A stretch of DNA of 64,000 nt from Planctomycetota bacterium (GCA_027622275.1 JAQBZB010000002.1:1-64000); one strand, 5' to 3'. Positions 1 to 11,210 are shown, numbered from the stretch's first letter. A program made the numbers and translations. Notes: generated by a model from the letters alone, not told the origin.

Positions 1-3000
1 GGTGACGGTAATGATCGTGCCGTTCTCGTCACCTTCGATGATGACCGTATCTTCGCCCGCGTCGCCCGCTGCGGAGTCGGCATCAACCGTGAACGTGCCG
101 ATCTCCGTGCCGTTGACCACCGGCTGGCCGTTGACCTCGACCGTCGCCGTGGCCGCGCCCGTGGGACGGACCAAGATCGTATCGTCGCCGGTCGTTGCTT
201 CAACGGTCAACGCGTTGGAGTTGGCATCGACATTGATCGTCTCGATCCCGGAGTAGGTCACGTCCGGCGAGCCAATCACGCCGGCGTCTTCGATCGTGCT
301 GCTGCCCAATTCGACGATGGTGTCACCCGTCGCGCTGAAGTTCAGCGTGTCGCTGCCCGAATCCGGCTGGCCGCCGGAGACGAAGATCGCCACGTTCGTT
401 TCCGCCGTACCAACACCATCGGCGTCCACATCGTCAGCGGTAATGTTAAAGGTGTCCGCGCCGTCGCCGCCTTGGATCACGACGGTCGTGGTCCCGCCCG
501 CAGGCACTCCAACCGTTTGGTTGACGGGAGTGCCGACGTTGAGAGTGGCGAAGGTGGTCGCGCCGAAGCCGTTCGTGAGCACGCCATTGGCGTAACCGAT
601 GGTGTCGTCGGAATCGGTTGCTACGAAGACAAAGGTATCCGCACCGCCTTGATTGGCGGTCGAGTTAAAGGGTCGCATCATGGCCGGGTGCATGTTGCTG
701 AAGTTAATCGTCGGCAGGCTGACACCGGTTCCCGGACCAAGATTTAACGTGCCGCGCACCGTACCTGTATCGACCGTGACGCCGCTGAAGTACTCGAACG
801 TGTCGTTGCCCGCGGTGCCATCGACGCCGAACGTATCCCATGGCGCTGGGCCCCCGTCGGCCAACTGGCCGACGAGATTGATGTGTTCGGTGCCGGTGTA
901 GACGACGTCGGGCAGATTGTTGGCGGTGTAATCCACCGTCCCCGCTCCCTGGACCGTGCCGCTGGGGACGACGACCATCGTGTCGGCAGTGCCGGCCTGA
1001 GCGTTGACCGTCAGCGTGTCGCTGGCGGTCGGATCGCCGTTGTTGACTGTAATCGTGCTGGTGGCCGCGACCATGCCGGTCGGCACGGTCGAGTTGTTGA
1101 TGTTCACCGAGTCGCTGCCGACACCGGCGTTGATCACCAGGTTCGTCTTGTTGGCAAACTCGATCGTCTCGAAGCTGTCCACCGACACGAGCCCGGTGAC
1201 GGTACCCGCCGTGAATACGCCGCCGCCAGCACCGGCCGAGTAGTTGATCGCGTTGTTGCCGGGTGTGCCGTTAACGGTCAGCGTTGTCGCGGTGACCGCA
1301 TCCTGGACAGGCTCCAGCCCCGTAAACGTGATCGACATCAGTCGTACGTCCGTCGCGTTCTCATAACGCAAGAGTCCGTCACTCAGACCGGGACCAGGCG
1401 TGTAGATTGCTTCATCGATGCCGGCCACGTCACTCTGAACCCGCAGCGTATCGAACCCGCTGCCACCGATCACGTGGACCGGAGTGGCAACCAGGGTGGT
1501 CGTTCCATCAATCGTGAACGTGTCATCATTGCCTTGACCGTCGAGGACGATCGTGCCGATGATGGCGTACGCGACACTTGCCCCGGCCCCCGAGTTGACC
1601 GTTGTGTTGGTCAACGTGAAGAGATCCTGATTCCCGCTGCCTAGCACTTCCAACGTATCATCGTTGTTCACGGAACCAGTAACGGTATACGACTGTGCTG
1701 CTGCGTTCGGCAGGCCAATTGGAGACACCACGAAACGGTCCACACCACCTTCACTGTTGGTGAACGAATGACTTTCGAAATTCTCAATGAATAGCGGTGT
1801 GCGATCGTCGATGCCGACACGGACGGTCGGACTACCGGCCACTGGCTCGCCAGATCCGATGGACCAGACATTGTCGCCACCGTCATCGGTCACGCGAATC
1901 GTATCCACGACGACGCCGGCCGTACTGCCGAGAATCTGAACCGCTTCAATACCGAGATACTCGATCGTTGTGCTGCTGACAGTTTCCGACAGCGTTCCAT
2001 TTTTTGCAGCTGGGGCCGGCACCGTCGCCGAAGGGCCCGCATCGATGTCCAATGCAACGGCCGTCAGCCGGATCGCGTTATCCAACAACAACGTGTCGTC
2101 GCTGTCGCCACCCAGCACGTTTGTTGTCAGGCCAGTATCCGGGGCCACGGCAAAACGATCGCTGCCGGAACGGCCGTCCAGCGTGACCGCGGCAACATTC
2201 GTCAAGTTCACATTGACGTGATCCACCGTTTGGCTGAGCAAGTCGCCGCCCGTAATCACGTCGGCCGCCAGCACACCGCCACCCGCGAGATTGCCAAGAC
2301 GCAACTGATCGTCACCAGCGCCACCAAGCATCACGAACGTGTTCGTACCACCTTGGCCATCGACGTTGATCGTCGCGCCGATGCCAAGGTCCTCGTACGA
2401 CAATCCCAACAGCGAATCGATCGCGAACGCACCCGCATCCGCCGCGGTGCCTGCCGTATGCGTGATCACGTTGTCAGCAGACGTGCCGTTGAAGGTGAAG
2501 GTGTCGTCACCGCCCAGGCCGTTCAACGTGGCAACTTCGACGTCGACCAATTCGATGTCGTTCACGGAGTTGGTCGGATCGAAGCGAAGCTGTCCGGCGT
2601 TGGCGGCGGTGGGCGTGTAAGCGATCGTTTCGGCGGCGGTCGTTGTATTGACCGTGACGGAGTCGGTTCCTTGTTGCCCATCCAAGGTGACCGTGGCATC
2701 CGTGCTGCCGAAGGCCGAATACGTTACCAGCGGTCCGGCATCGACTCGCGCCGCGCCGCCGCCCGGCAATCCGGTCACGGTAAAGACGTTGTTGCCGCCA
2801 TTGCCATTCATCGTCAACGAATCGTTGCCAGTTCCGCCGCCGCCGTTAATCGTGATGTGTTCGATCCCGGTAAAGCTGACTTCACCTGTGTCGAAACCCG
2901 CGATGCCAACGGTCCCGGACTGGACGTCCACACCGGGCGTGACCGTGTACTGATCGTTCTGATTGAGGTTGCCGACGATGGTCAGCGTATCGCTGGCGTT

Positions 3001-6000
3001 GGGCGGTCCAGCGAGAATCGTAACATTCAGCGGCAATGTTCCCGCGCCGCCGCCCGTGGCGTCGTTGGCCGTGTCGTTGGCGGCCAGGTCGCCGTCGTCA
3101 AACGCCGCCACCAGATCGACCGTCACCGTGTCGTCGCCCTCTTGGAGATCCAACACGACCGCCGCAAAGCCGTTGGCAACCGCGGCATCCAGCGGTGTCG
3201 TGACCGTTGCGGCCAGGCTGGCCAAGTCATGCACACCGCGGCCGTCGTCGATCACCACGTCGAAGTGATTCGCGATGCGGATGTCGTCGTCGCGGGTGTC
3301 GTTGGGCGCGCCGAGCGTGTTCGTGTTCGCGTCGACTCCGGTGCGGCCGCCGGTACGGTCGGGATCGAACCGCAAGGTGAGTTGATCGTCTTGCGTCGTG
3401 GTTCGAATTGTCAGCAGGTCGCCATCGTTGGGATTGGCGTTGACGTTGACGTTTTCGGTGTTGGCAAAGTTGATCGCCACGCCGGTGAACGTGCCCATCA
3501 CGTTGTCATCAAAGATCCGCCCTTCGCCGAGGTCGGCAAAGTCCGCATCCAACAGGATGTCGTCGAGAATCCCGCTGACTCCCGTGTACGCGACGCGGTC
3601 GTCGCCGTCTTGCAAGTTCACCTGCACGTCCACGAACCACAGGTCGAAGTTCGTGGCGTACGGCTGAATCGAAACACGATCGTTACCGGATCCCACCGTA
3701 TTCTCGTCGGGCGTCGTCGGTGTCGTGGTGCCGTAAACATTCAAGTTGTTCACGTCAAAGAACGTGATCGGCGACGAGTCGTTGATCCTCAACAGAAAAT
3801 CATTCTGAAATCCATCGTTCGTGCCTGTTCCCGGATCAAAGTCCGCAATGCCCGTAACCAGATATTCGTCATGCTGCCCCGGCGCATTGCCGTTGTCGTC
3901 GCCAATGATGTCGACGCGAGGCGTATCGATCAGGACGTCTTCCATCGAGCTAAAAGTGATCCCAAAGGGCTCGCCAATGCCGACTGTCGAAACATTGGGA
4001 GGATCGGCTTGGTCGCTGTAGACCTGGACCCCGTTGGGATAGTTCAAGATGATTCGATCACCAACAGGTGCCGTCACATCGCCGGGATCAAACGGACGAC
4101 CGCCGTTGACTTGAATGTAAAAGTTCTGCGACGTGGTGGGTGCCGCGATGTCGGCTCGATTGTCCGTGTCGACCGTCGGAGTCGGCTCGAAACCGGTGCT
4201 GACGATCAATCCCGGATCGAGTGGATTCGTTTGAACGAACCCAGCGGTCGGGACGAGGTTCACCGGCAACAGGGCCAACGCCGTGTTGAGCCGGTCGTTG
4301 ATGATCGCGACTTGCGTATCGCTGATCGTCAGCGAGTCGAAGGCGCTATTGAAACCGGCGAAGTTGTCCGAACCCGGAATAATCACGCCGACGCCGAATC
4401 CAAACGGATCGAGCGTCGGGGTGTTCGTGGTGTCGGTGAGGTCAGCTTGACTCGGCGCATAGACGTAAAGTTGGTCGTCTTCATTGTTGACACCCGTCCC
4501 GTCGTGACCGCGGACGGTCAGCGTGGTCGGCGAAACGCCATTCAGATCGATATCCGGCCCGTTCGATCCGCCGGCCACACCGGGGAATTGATCGAACAGA
4601 TCGCCTTCATTCGGACCATCCCAAGGATCGCCATCGAGAAAGACCAACGCCCGGTTGGCCGTGATCGGTGCCACGGTAAGATCGTCCGTCGTGTTGGCGC
4701 GACCATTCACGGTCACATCGTCATTGTTCGCGGCGTCGGCGTTGTAGTTGACTTGCTCGACGGTATCGGCATCCAGCGTCGTGCCAAGCCCCGTCACATC
4801 GACTTCGCCAGCGCCCGCCTGATACGTAAACGTGGTGTTTCGCGCCCCAACGATATTGTTGATGTTGATCAGGTCACGGTTGTCGGACAGCGGCGTATCG
4901 TTGGCACCGCCGCTGATCACGAATGTACCGCCGGTTGCACTTGCGTTGTTGTAGTCGACGTTGAACGTGTCGTTACCGTCGAAGCCGTTGAAGGTGTTCG
5001 CGGCTCCTGCCTGTAATTGGTTGGCGTCGATCTCGAAGGTCCCGTTGTTGCCGGCACCCGTGACGGTCGCATCACCATCGCTGATCGTGTTGCTGGTGGT
5101 CGCGGAGGTCGCGAAGATGTTGTACGTGTTGTCGGCCGTGAGCGCGTTGCTGCCGATCAAGGTGAAATTCTCCAGCTGCCCAGCCGTACCATTCGCGTCG
5201 TAGCGGATATCGACAGTGGACGCACCGTCAACGAACGTCAATTCGGTCGATCCGCCGGGCGTGGTGCCGAGGTCGGTCAGGCCATACGTATCCGCTCCGT
5301 CGTCCGCGCCGGTTGTTTGTCCGACACCCGCAGCATCGCCGAAATCGGAGACGGTCAGCGAGTCCGTTCCAAGTCCCGTATTGATATTCAAGGTGCCGTC
5401 GATGAAGTCGATGTGCGCATTGGCCACGGTCGGGGAAGGCGGTGATGTCTGAGCGAACGAGTTCTCAAACACGAAGATGTCATCGTCGCCACCCATCGTG
5501 AACAGGTTGTAGGTCGTGCCGGACTGCGTCACTTCGACGTCGACTTCGTCATTCTGTGTATTACTGGTCCAGATCTGCACGACCTCGACTTGCACGCCCG
5601 TCGAGTAGCGAATGTCGGCGTTGGCAATCGGACCAGCGTGGCCCGTGATGCCGGTGATGATCAGGTTGCCCGTGACGGCGTTGGGATCGGCATCACCGTC
5701 GCCGATCAGGACACGGTCGGCAGCCGCGGTCGTGTCACCACGGTCGTCGATGTTCAACGTATCGATACCGACACCATTCTCGTCCGTGAAAGCGAAACCG
5801 GCTGGCAACCCAATGGCTGTCGGGTCAGCAGAGACAATCACTTGCCCCACGATCGTATCAACCGTGTTGGTACCCGTGGCGAGAGTTGGACCATTGAACA
5901 AGTTGTAGGTGTCACCCGTCGCGGCGGATCCGTCCTGACCGCCAAACAGATGCGCTTGCAAAGCAGCGGCGGGATCGGGCAGGTTTCGGATGTGCAGAAT

Positions 6001-9000
6001 GTCGTCACTCGCATCCGAGTTCGTGATGTCGTCGCCGTCCAGTACCAAATCATGGAGCGGGTTCGCGTTGGCCATATCCAGGTTAATGACCGTCAACGTG
6101 TCGGCACCAAGGCCGCTACGCATGATGACGTTGCCAAAGCCCTCGAAACGCGTCGTCTCGAATCCGCCGTTGCCCCAGATCGCGCTCCGCCCATCCGCCG
6201 CCGCCACCGCCGCGCCGAACGGCGAGACGCCAAAGTTATTGCTGAACGGTGCCGGCGTGTTGAAATCGTCATCAATCGACAAGAAGGTATTCACTGCGGC
6301 CGCCAATGCCGAAGCGTCCACCAACAGCGTGTCGCCGGCACCCGCACCGGTGATGTCGAGCGGGGCGAGGTTGGCAAATGACAGGATCGTGCCTTGCGTC
6401 CCGACGAAGCTGCTGAGATGCAGGTTGCCGCTGTTCGCGGTCGCAACCGCATCCGCGAAGTACGCCACGCTATTATCGTTGCCCTCGGCCGCCAGCAGTG
6501 TGACGCCGATCGAGTTCACGCCGCCACCGCCCGCGAAGTGGATGTTGATGTTCTGGTCGCCGTCGGTATTCAGCAGCCCGCTGGCAGTCATGGCCGAGTT
6601 AATATGCCCATCCGCATCGGCTCCCACGGCGGCAGTGACGTCGCCTGTGAAGCTTGGCAAGCCAGCCGCGGTTTCGTTCAACTGCAAGATATCGTTGTCA
6701 CCCGAACCGATGATCTCCAAGCTGCGTACGCCCTCGGTCAGCGAGCCGTCGTGCGTGATGTCGATCTGATCGAAGGTGGTTGGAGCGCCCAGTGGGTTGG
6801 TGCGAATCGAGATATTCAGGGTCGTGGCATCTTCCTGCGTGACGGTAATCTCGTCCTGCTCGCCCGCGCCCGGCGTGCCATCCGCAAAACCGTTGTTGAG
6901 TCCCACGTTGGCACTCGTGCTCAAGTCCATTCGAATCCGCAGATCGAACAAGGCCCCGTCGGCGTTCAGCGATTCGAAGTTGACGAAACTGAGCGGCATC
7001 ACGCCCGTGGCCGTCACGGTGCCAAACACGCCCGTCCGCGAAGGAATCAATTCGATCACGGCGTCGGTCAGACCTGTCAGGTCGATATTGATCGTATCGC
7101 CCGGATCGGAACCCGCGACCGGATCGTTGCCGTTCAAGAAGATCGTGGTCTCGGCATCGGGAGCGACGGTGACAACGTCTCCCGTCACCGCCGCCGTGTT
7201 GGCGTGATTCACGTTCAGGAATTCGAGCGTGCCATCGAAAGTAATCGTCGATCCAGCATCGACAAGGCCGGAAATCTCGCCGGCGACCGCGCTATTGATA
7301 TCGATCGTGGCGTCTGCCGTTGCGTCCCCTGAATCGTCGAAGTTCAACGTGTCGGTCGCTCCGCCACCGGCCGTGAAGGTGATGTTGGACATGATGCCGT
7401 CGACGTTGCCACCGTCGTTCAATTCGGCTGCCGAGAGTGGGATCGACGCATTCGGAGCATTACTATCGACCGAGAAGGTGTCATTTTCAGTCCCGCCGTT
7501 AACTTGAATGCCGTTGGCCCCGCTAACATTGCCTGCGATGATGACGTTGCCGCCACCCACGTCGGCGTTGCCACCGGGCAAGTTGGCATTATCGACGTCG
7601 ATCGTCAGCACACCGGCGTTGTTGGCGGCCACGTTCGTCGTGGATTGAATCTGCACCACGTCGCCGCCTTGCAGCGTGAGGTTGCCGTCCGCCGCGACCG
7701 TGATCGCACCGTTGACGTTCGAGATGACGAGGTTGTCTTCTTGTCCCGCGCCATCGGTTGCATCGTCGGCCGCAAGATATGTGAAGTTGCCACCAGTCGA
7801 CGCGTTGTTGACGATCGTCAACGGGCTGCTGGCCGAAATTCGGCCATTGCTGTTGGGAGCAGAGACCGAGAACGTATCGGCATTCAGGTCCACCAAAGTA
7901 AACGCTCCGAAGTTGTCGACAAACACCGCGCCGGCGGTTGTATTGACGATGTCGGCACGAGCCACCAGCGTGTCAATCGCATCCGTGGCTCCGACACCGT
8001 TGACCGCCACGAGTTGCAAATCTGATCCGATAATGTTCGCGTTCGCCGCACCATCGCCCACCAACGCGTCTGTGATCTGATCAGTCGAGTCCAGCGTCAC
8101 GTTCCCGCCCGCCGTGCCCGCATCCACGATACCCAACGGAAGCGTGCCAATTCCGTCGATCACGATGTTGGCGTCATCGCCAGCATCCGTGTCGGCGTTC
8201 AATTGCGTAGTGGCCGTCACGTCCAGAATGCTGCCGGTGCCGATACCGCCGACCGCCGCCAGCAAATTCACCGTGGCACCTACCACGTCCGCCGTGCCGT
8301 CGTCCGCCGTCGAGTCGATGTCGCCCGTCGAATCGAGCGTCACGTTACCGGCACCCGCATCGATCAAGCCCACCGTGGCGTTGCCAATCGAGTCGATCAC
8401 GATGTTGCCATCGTCGCCGGTCACCGTGTCGGCGTTCAATTGCGTCGTGGCGGTCACGTCCAGAATGCTGCCGGTGCCGATACCGCCGACCGCCGCCAGC
8501 AAGTTCACTGTCGCACCTACCACGTCCGCCGTGCCGTCGTCCGTCGTCGAGTCGATGTCGCCCGTGGAATCGAGCGTCACGTTACCGGCACCCGCATCGA
8601 TCAAACCAACGGTCGCGTTGCCGATCGAGTCGATCACGATGTTGCCATCGTCGCCGGTCACCGTGTCGGCGTTCAATTGCGTCGTGGCCGTCACGTCCAG
8701 AATGCTGGCGGTACCAATCCCGCCGACTGCCGCGATCAGATTGATTGTTGCGGCCACTACATCTGCTGTTGCATCATCCGTGACGCTGTTGATGGTGCCC
8801 GCGGAGGTAAGGGTAGCCGTAGCCGTTGTTTGCACCAGTGCGACAGACGTCGTAGCATTCTCCACGATGTTGATCGTGCCAGGGGTGGCGGCCGCGCCAA
8901 CCGCGTCTAGCGTTCGCGCTGTTAGGTTGCCGAACAGATGAGTCGCGGTGGAGTTCAGCGTAATGTTCGCGCCGGCATTATTTTGTGTCACAAAGGTCGC

Positions 9001-10680
9001 GGCACCGGCAATATCCAGTTGTCCGCTCTCGGTAATTGCATCGCCCGCGGTTACGTTCAAGAAACCTTGCGTAACGGCACCAGCAAACGCGATCGCGTCC
9101 ATGTCGACGAACGTGGCATTGAGAGCGTTCGTCACGGTCACATTTCCCTGGAAGTCGTGACCGGTGTCGTTCAGCAACACATCGCCAGCGGCCCCCGTGT
9201 CGACGGTCGTCGTGCCGGTGATCGTCAGGGCGGCAGTGGTCGCCGTTAGCGAGCCGGCTGTGACGTCCAACGCGGCCAAGCTCTGGGCATTCGTTACGAA
9301 CGAGGCGGTGTCGTCTTGCCCGGCTCCGTCGGTATAGAGAACGCCCATCGATGGTGTCGTCGCGTTGAAGTCGTCAGCAAAGTCCGTGAATGTCACGATG
9401 TGCGTGCTGTCATCGTTGTCATTAACGATCAGCTGCGTGCTGGGCGTGGTAAACGTAACCGTGTTGGTGTTACCCGTGACTCGCGTCACGGTGGCACTGT
9501 TTCGCGTGAAATTGACGGTATCCGACGAGTCGAGATCAACCGTGATTGTAGCGCCCCCCATGACGGTTACCGTATTGGGCTCAATATCCGTCCAATCAAC
9601 CAGTGTCGTCCCGATGGTTGCATCACCCGACTCGGCTGTGGTGTTGTTCAAGGTGATGTCGATGTCGTTGCCATTCGCATCAATATCAAGATCGTCATTC
9701 CCGCCACCACCATTGAACGTGATATTTGGTAAGCCGGCGGCGTAATTGACGGTCAACATGTCGTCGCCGCCACTACCATTGATCATCACATTTGAAACGC
9801 CGCTAAGCGGCTGGGATGCGAGCAGTCTTGCCGCCGTGATGTTAAAGCGATAGTTCAGCGACAGCATGTCGCCTGCTGAGCCGGAGAACTCGTCTAATTC
9901 CGTATGCGCTTGCAAATCATAAGTGCCCGGCCCCAACGTCTGATCGGGGGTATTGATCAAGTTGACGTAGGTCACGTCGGAGGAGAATCGTTCGACGCTC
10001 GTGCCACCTGAAAAATTACGCACCCGGGCGGTCGCTCCAGCGTTGGTCGCGTAGTTGGTGACAACCAACTCGACATTTGTTACGAGCAGACCATCGGGGA
10101 CCACAAACTCGAATGAGTCCGCATCATCTCCGCTCGTGGAAAGAAAGCCGCCGCCGAGGTCAACTAATGATGCATTCAGCGAGCCTTGGACAACATTACG
10201 CCCCAATCCAATGGAACCCAGGTTGTCAGGAATCGCCAGATTCGAAGTCAGGTCTGGCGAATCCGAACTCAGCACGTTTGTCGCCGAGCCCGTACCCGTC
10301 AGATCTCCTGCATAGAGAACTTGCACTAATGTTCCGTTAGTTGGATCCCGTCTAATACTGATTTCGCGGGACTGGTCACCGACCCGAGCCGGGCCAAGGG
10401 TATCTGAAAGTGTCGCTACGTCAACCGTCAGGGCCAACATCCGCCGATCTTCCAACGCTTCCAACTGCAGCGCCGGCAGCAGGTAACTTTGGAACGACAT
10501 GGATCGTCGGCGCGTCTCATGTTTGACGATGTTCCGAAACACGCTGGTCCAAGTCGCGACCTCGGCGGAAGTGCGCGATTGAAGCGCCTGCAAGAAGGCA
10601 GCGCGGCGCTCGCTGCGCGAAAGCTTGCGGCTGGCGGAACGGTCTCTTTTGAATAAGCGATCGATCAAGGTGCGAAACAT
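1..10680 (-). CDS. Giant repetitive extracellular/surface protein (N-terminal 3560 aa, runs off left edge)
   Basis: Minus frame from ATG at 10680 (MFRTLIDRLFKRDRSASRKLSRSERRAAFLQALQ...) is open to base 1, which is why no minus ORF is listed; AAGGAG-like RBS just upstream; N-terminal QLEALEDRRML matches planctomycete LEPR-XLL-type motif; repetitive Asp/Gly/Asn/Thr-rich sequence (GGGGNDDLDIDANGNDIDI, GQGGTNTFVMLGGAGDD). Confidence 0.85.
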   Translation of the reverse strand, partial: MFRTLIDRLFKRDRSASRKLSRSERRAAFLQALQSRTSAEVATWTSVFRNIVKHETRRRSMSFQSYLLPALQLEALEDRRMLALTVDVATLSDTLGPARVGDQSREISIRRDPTNGTLVQVLYAGDLTGTGSATNVLSSDSPDLTSNLAIPDNLGSIGLGRNVVQGSLNASLVDLGGGFLSTSGDDADSFEFVVPDGLLVTNVELVVTNYATNAGATARVRNFSGGTSVERFSSDVTYVNLINTPDQTLGPGTYDLQAHTELDEFSGSAGDMLSLNYRFNITAARLLASQPLSGVSNVMINGSGGDDMLTVNYAAGLPNITFNGGGGNDDLDIDANGNDIDITLNNTTAESGDATIGTTLVDWTDIEPNTVTVMGGATITVDLDSSDTVNFTRNSATVTRVTGNTNTVTFTTPSTQLIVNDNDDSTHIVTFTDFADDFNATTPSMGVLYTDGAGQDDTASFVTNAQSLAALDVTAGSLTATTAALTITGTTTVDTGAAGDVLLNDTGHDFQGNVTVTNALNATFVDMDAIAFAGAVTQGFLNVTAGDAITESGQLDIAGAATFVTQNNAGANITLNSTATHLFGNLTARTLDAVGAAATPGTINIVENATTSVALVQTTATATLTSAGTINSVTDDATADVVAATINLIAAVGGIGTASILDVTATTQLNADTVTGDDGNIVIDSIGNATVGLIDAGAGNVTLDSTGDIDSTTDDGTADVVGATVNLLAAVGGIGTGSILDVTATTQLNADTVTGDDGNIVIDSIGNATVGLIDAGAGNVTLDSTGDIDSTADDGTADVVGATVNLLAAVGGIGTGSILDVTATTQLNADTDAGDDANIVIDGIGTLPLGIVDAGTAGGNVTLDSTDQITDALVGDGAANANIIGSDLQLVAVNGVGATDAIDTLVARADIVNTTAGAVFVDNFGAFTLVDLNADTFSVSAPNSNGRISASSPLTIVNNASTGGNFTYLAADDATDGAGQEDNLVISNVNGAITVAADGNLTLQGGDVVQIQSTTNVAANNAGVLTIDVDNANLPGGNADVGGGNVIIAGNVSGANGIQVNGGTENDTFSVDSNAPNASIPLSAAELNDGGNVDGIMSNITFTAGGGATDTLNFDDSGDATADATIDINSAVAGEISGLVDAGSTITFDGTLEFLNVNHANTAAVTGDVVTVAPDAETTIFLNGNDPVAGSDPGDTINIDLTGLTDAVIELIPSRTGVFGTVTATGVMPLSFVNFESLNADGALFDLRIRMDLSTSANVGLNNGFADGTPGAGEQDEITVTQEDATTLNISIRTNPLGAPTTFDQIDITHDGSLTEGVRSLEIIGSGDNDILQLNETAAGLPSFTGDVTAAVGADADGHINSAMTASGLLNTDGDQNINIHFAGGGGVNSIGVTLLAAEGNDNSVAYFADAVATANSGNLHLSSFVGTQGTILSFANLAPLDITGAGAGDTLLVDASALAAAVNTFLSIDDDFNTPAPFSNNFGVSPFGAAVAAADGRSAIWGNGGFETTRFEGFGNVIMRSGLGADTLTVINLDMANANPLHDLVLDGDDITNSDASDDILHIRNLPDPAAALQAHLFGGQDGSAATGDTYNLFNGPTLATGTNTVDTIVGQVIVSADPTAIGLPAGFAFTDENGVGIDTLNIDDRGDTTAAADRVLIGDGDADPNAVTGNLIITGITGHAGPIANADIRYSTGVQVEVVQIWTSNTQNDEVDVEVTQSGTTYNLFTMGGDDDIFVFENSFAQTSPPSPTVANAHIDFIDGTLNINTGLGTDSLTVSDFGDAAGVGQTTGADDGADTYGLTDLGTTPGGSTELTFVDGASTVDIRYDANGTAGQLENFTLIGSNALTADNTYNIFATSATTSNTISDGDATVTGAGNNGTFEIDANQLQAGAANTFNGFDGNDTFNVDYNNASATGGTFVISGGANDTPLSDNRDLININNIVGARNTTFTYQAGAGEVDVTGLGTTLDADTVEQVNYNADAANNDDVTVNGRANTTDDLTVAPITANRALVFLDGDPWDGPNEGDLFDQFPGVAGGSNGPDIDLNGVSPTTLTVRGHDGTGVNNEDDQLYVYAPSQADLTDTTNTPTLDPFGFGVGVIIPGSDNFAGFNSAFDSLTISDTQVAIINDRLNTALALLPVNLVPTAGFVQTNPLDPGLIVSTGFEPTPTVDTDNRADIAAPTTSQNFYIQVNGGRPFDPGDVTAPVGDRIILNYPNGVQVYSDQADPPNVSTVGIGEPFGITFSSMEDVLIDTPRVDIIGDDNGNAPGQHDEYLVTGIADFDPGTGTNDGFQNDFLLRINDSSPITFFDVNNLNVYGTTTPTTPDENTVGSGNDRVSIQPYATNFDLWFVDVQVNLQDGDDRVAYTGVSGILDDILLDADFADLGEGRIFDDNVMGTFTGVAINFANTENVNVNANPNDGDLLTIRTTTQDDQLTLRFDPDRTGGRTGVDANTNTLGAPNDTRDDDIRIANHFDVVIDDGRGVHDLASLAATVTTPLDAAVANGFAAVVLDLQEGDDTVTVDLVAAFDDGDLAANDTANDATGGGAGTLPLNVTILAGPPNASDTLTIVGNLNQNDQYTVTPGVDVQSGTVGIAGFDTGEVSFTGIEHITINGGGGTGNDSLTMNGNGGNNVFTVTGLPGGGAARVDAGPLVTYSAFGSTDATVTLDGQQGTDSVTVNTTTAAETIAYTPTAANAGQLRFDPTNSVNDIELVDVEVATLNGLGGDDTFTFNGTSADNVITHTAGTAADAGAFAIDSLLGLSYEDLGIGATINVDGQGGTNTFVMLGGAGDDQLRLGNLAGGGVLAADVITGGDLLSQTVDHVNVNLTNVAAVTLDGRSGSDRFAVAPDTGLTTNVLGGDSDDTLLLDNAIRLTAVALDIDAGPSATVPAPAAKNGTLSETVSSTTIEYLGIEAVQILGSTAGVVVDTIRVTDDGGDNVWSIGSGEPVAGSPTVRVGIDDRTPLFIENFESHSFTNSEGGVDRFVVSPIGLPNAAAQSYTVTGSVNNDDTLEVLGSGNQDLFTLTNTTVNSGAGASVAYAIIGTIVLDGQGNDDTFTIDGTTTLVATPVHVIGGSGFDTLRVQSDVAGIDEAIYTPGPGLSDGLLRYENATDVRLMSITFTGLEPVQDAVTATTLTVNGTPGNNAINYSAGAGGGVFTAGTVTGLVSVDSFETIEFANKTNLVINAGVGSDSVNINNSTVPTGMVAATSTITVNNGDPTASDTLTVNAQAGTADTMVVVPSGTVQGAGTVDYTANNLPDVVYTGTEHINLVGQLADGGPAPWDTFGVDGTAGNDTFEYFSGVTVDTGTVRGTLNLGPGTGVSLPTINFSNMHPAMMRPFNSTANQGGADTFVFVATDSDDTIGYANGVLTNGFGATTFATLNVGTPVNQTVGVPAGGTTTVVIQGGDGADTFNITADDVDADGVGTAETNVAIFVSGGQPDSGSDTLNFSATGDTIVELGSSTIEDAGVIGSPDVTYSGIETINVDANSNALTVEATTGDDTILVRPTGAATATVEVNGQPVVNGTEIGTFTVDADSAAGDAGEDTVIIEGDENGTIITVT
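8201..8911 (-). repeat. Tandem in-frame 237-bp (79 aa) repeats inside the giant surface protein
   Basis: aattgcgt.gtggc.gtcacgtccagaatgct recurs at 8201, 8438 and 8675 (237-bp spacing); protein unit TLDSTGDIDST.DDGTADVVGATVNLLAAVGGIGTGSILDVTATTQLNADTVTGDDGNIVIDSIGNATVGLIDAGAGNV. Confidence 0.9.
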
Positions 10681-10807
10681 AGATGAAGCTCCTTAAAAGC
10701 AAAGCAAGAGTCGACGATTGGAATCAACCGCGACCTGGAGGGGTTCGGGGGAAAGTGGCTGTCGGGGCGGGTCGCGTGACCTGCTAGTAAATGCGACGTC
10801 TGTTTTG

Positions 10808-10881
10808 AACCACGAAAGGCACGAAAACCACGAAAGGGAAGCTGTGTGTCTTCTGTCGTGACCTTCGTGTGTTTCGTGGTT
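10808..10881. repeat. Intergenic inverted repeat AACCACGAAAGGCACGAAA ... TTCGTGTGTTTCGTGGTT
   Basis: Imperfect inverted arms about 18 nt read directly, upstream of the giant gene start. Confidence 0.6.
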
Positions 10882-10918
10882 GCTCGTTGCGGAGGACCGA
10901 GCGGCAGAAGCGAACCGC

Positions 10919-11160
10919 GGAGCGCTGACAAAGCAGAGGTCAAAGCAGAGGTCAGAGGACAGAGGTCAGAAGTCAGAGAGGGGAAAGCGGAAAGGCATAC
11001 GCCAAATTCTGATCGCTGACTGCTGACTGCTGATCGCTGACTGCTGACTGCTGATCGCTGACCGCAGAGTGTCGAGTGCCGAGAGACCAGAGCCAGAAGC
11101 TGAACTCTGACATCTGACTTCTGACATCTGACTTCCGACATCTGACTTCTGACTTCTCTG
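10919..11160. repeat. Degenerate heptanucleotide repeat array
   Basis: 7-nt periodicity: gctgact-gctgact-gctgatc..., tctgaca-tctgact-tctgaca-tctgact. Confidence 0.8.
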
Positions 11161-11210
11161 CTACAATTCAAGCGTGGTTGGGTCAAGCAAACCTGATGAG
11201 GAGTACCGCG

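Noticed and set aside
2218-5016. 932-aa plus-strand ORF (and the other plus ORFs across 1-10340)
   Set aside because: Arg/Val/Asp-rich shadow ORFs antisense to the continuous minus-strand giant gene; minus frame has LEPR-XLL start, RBS and coherent repeats.
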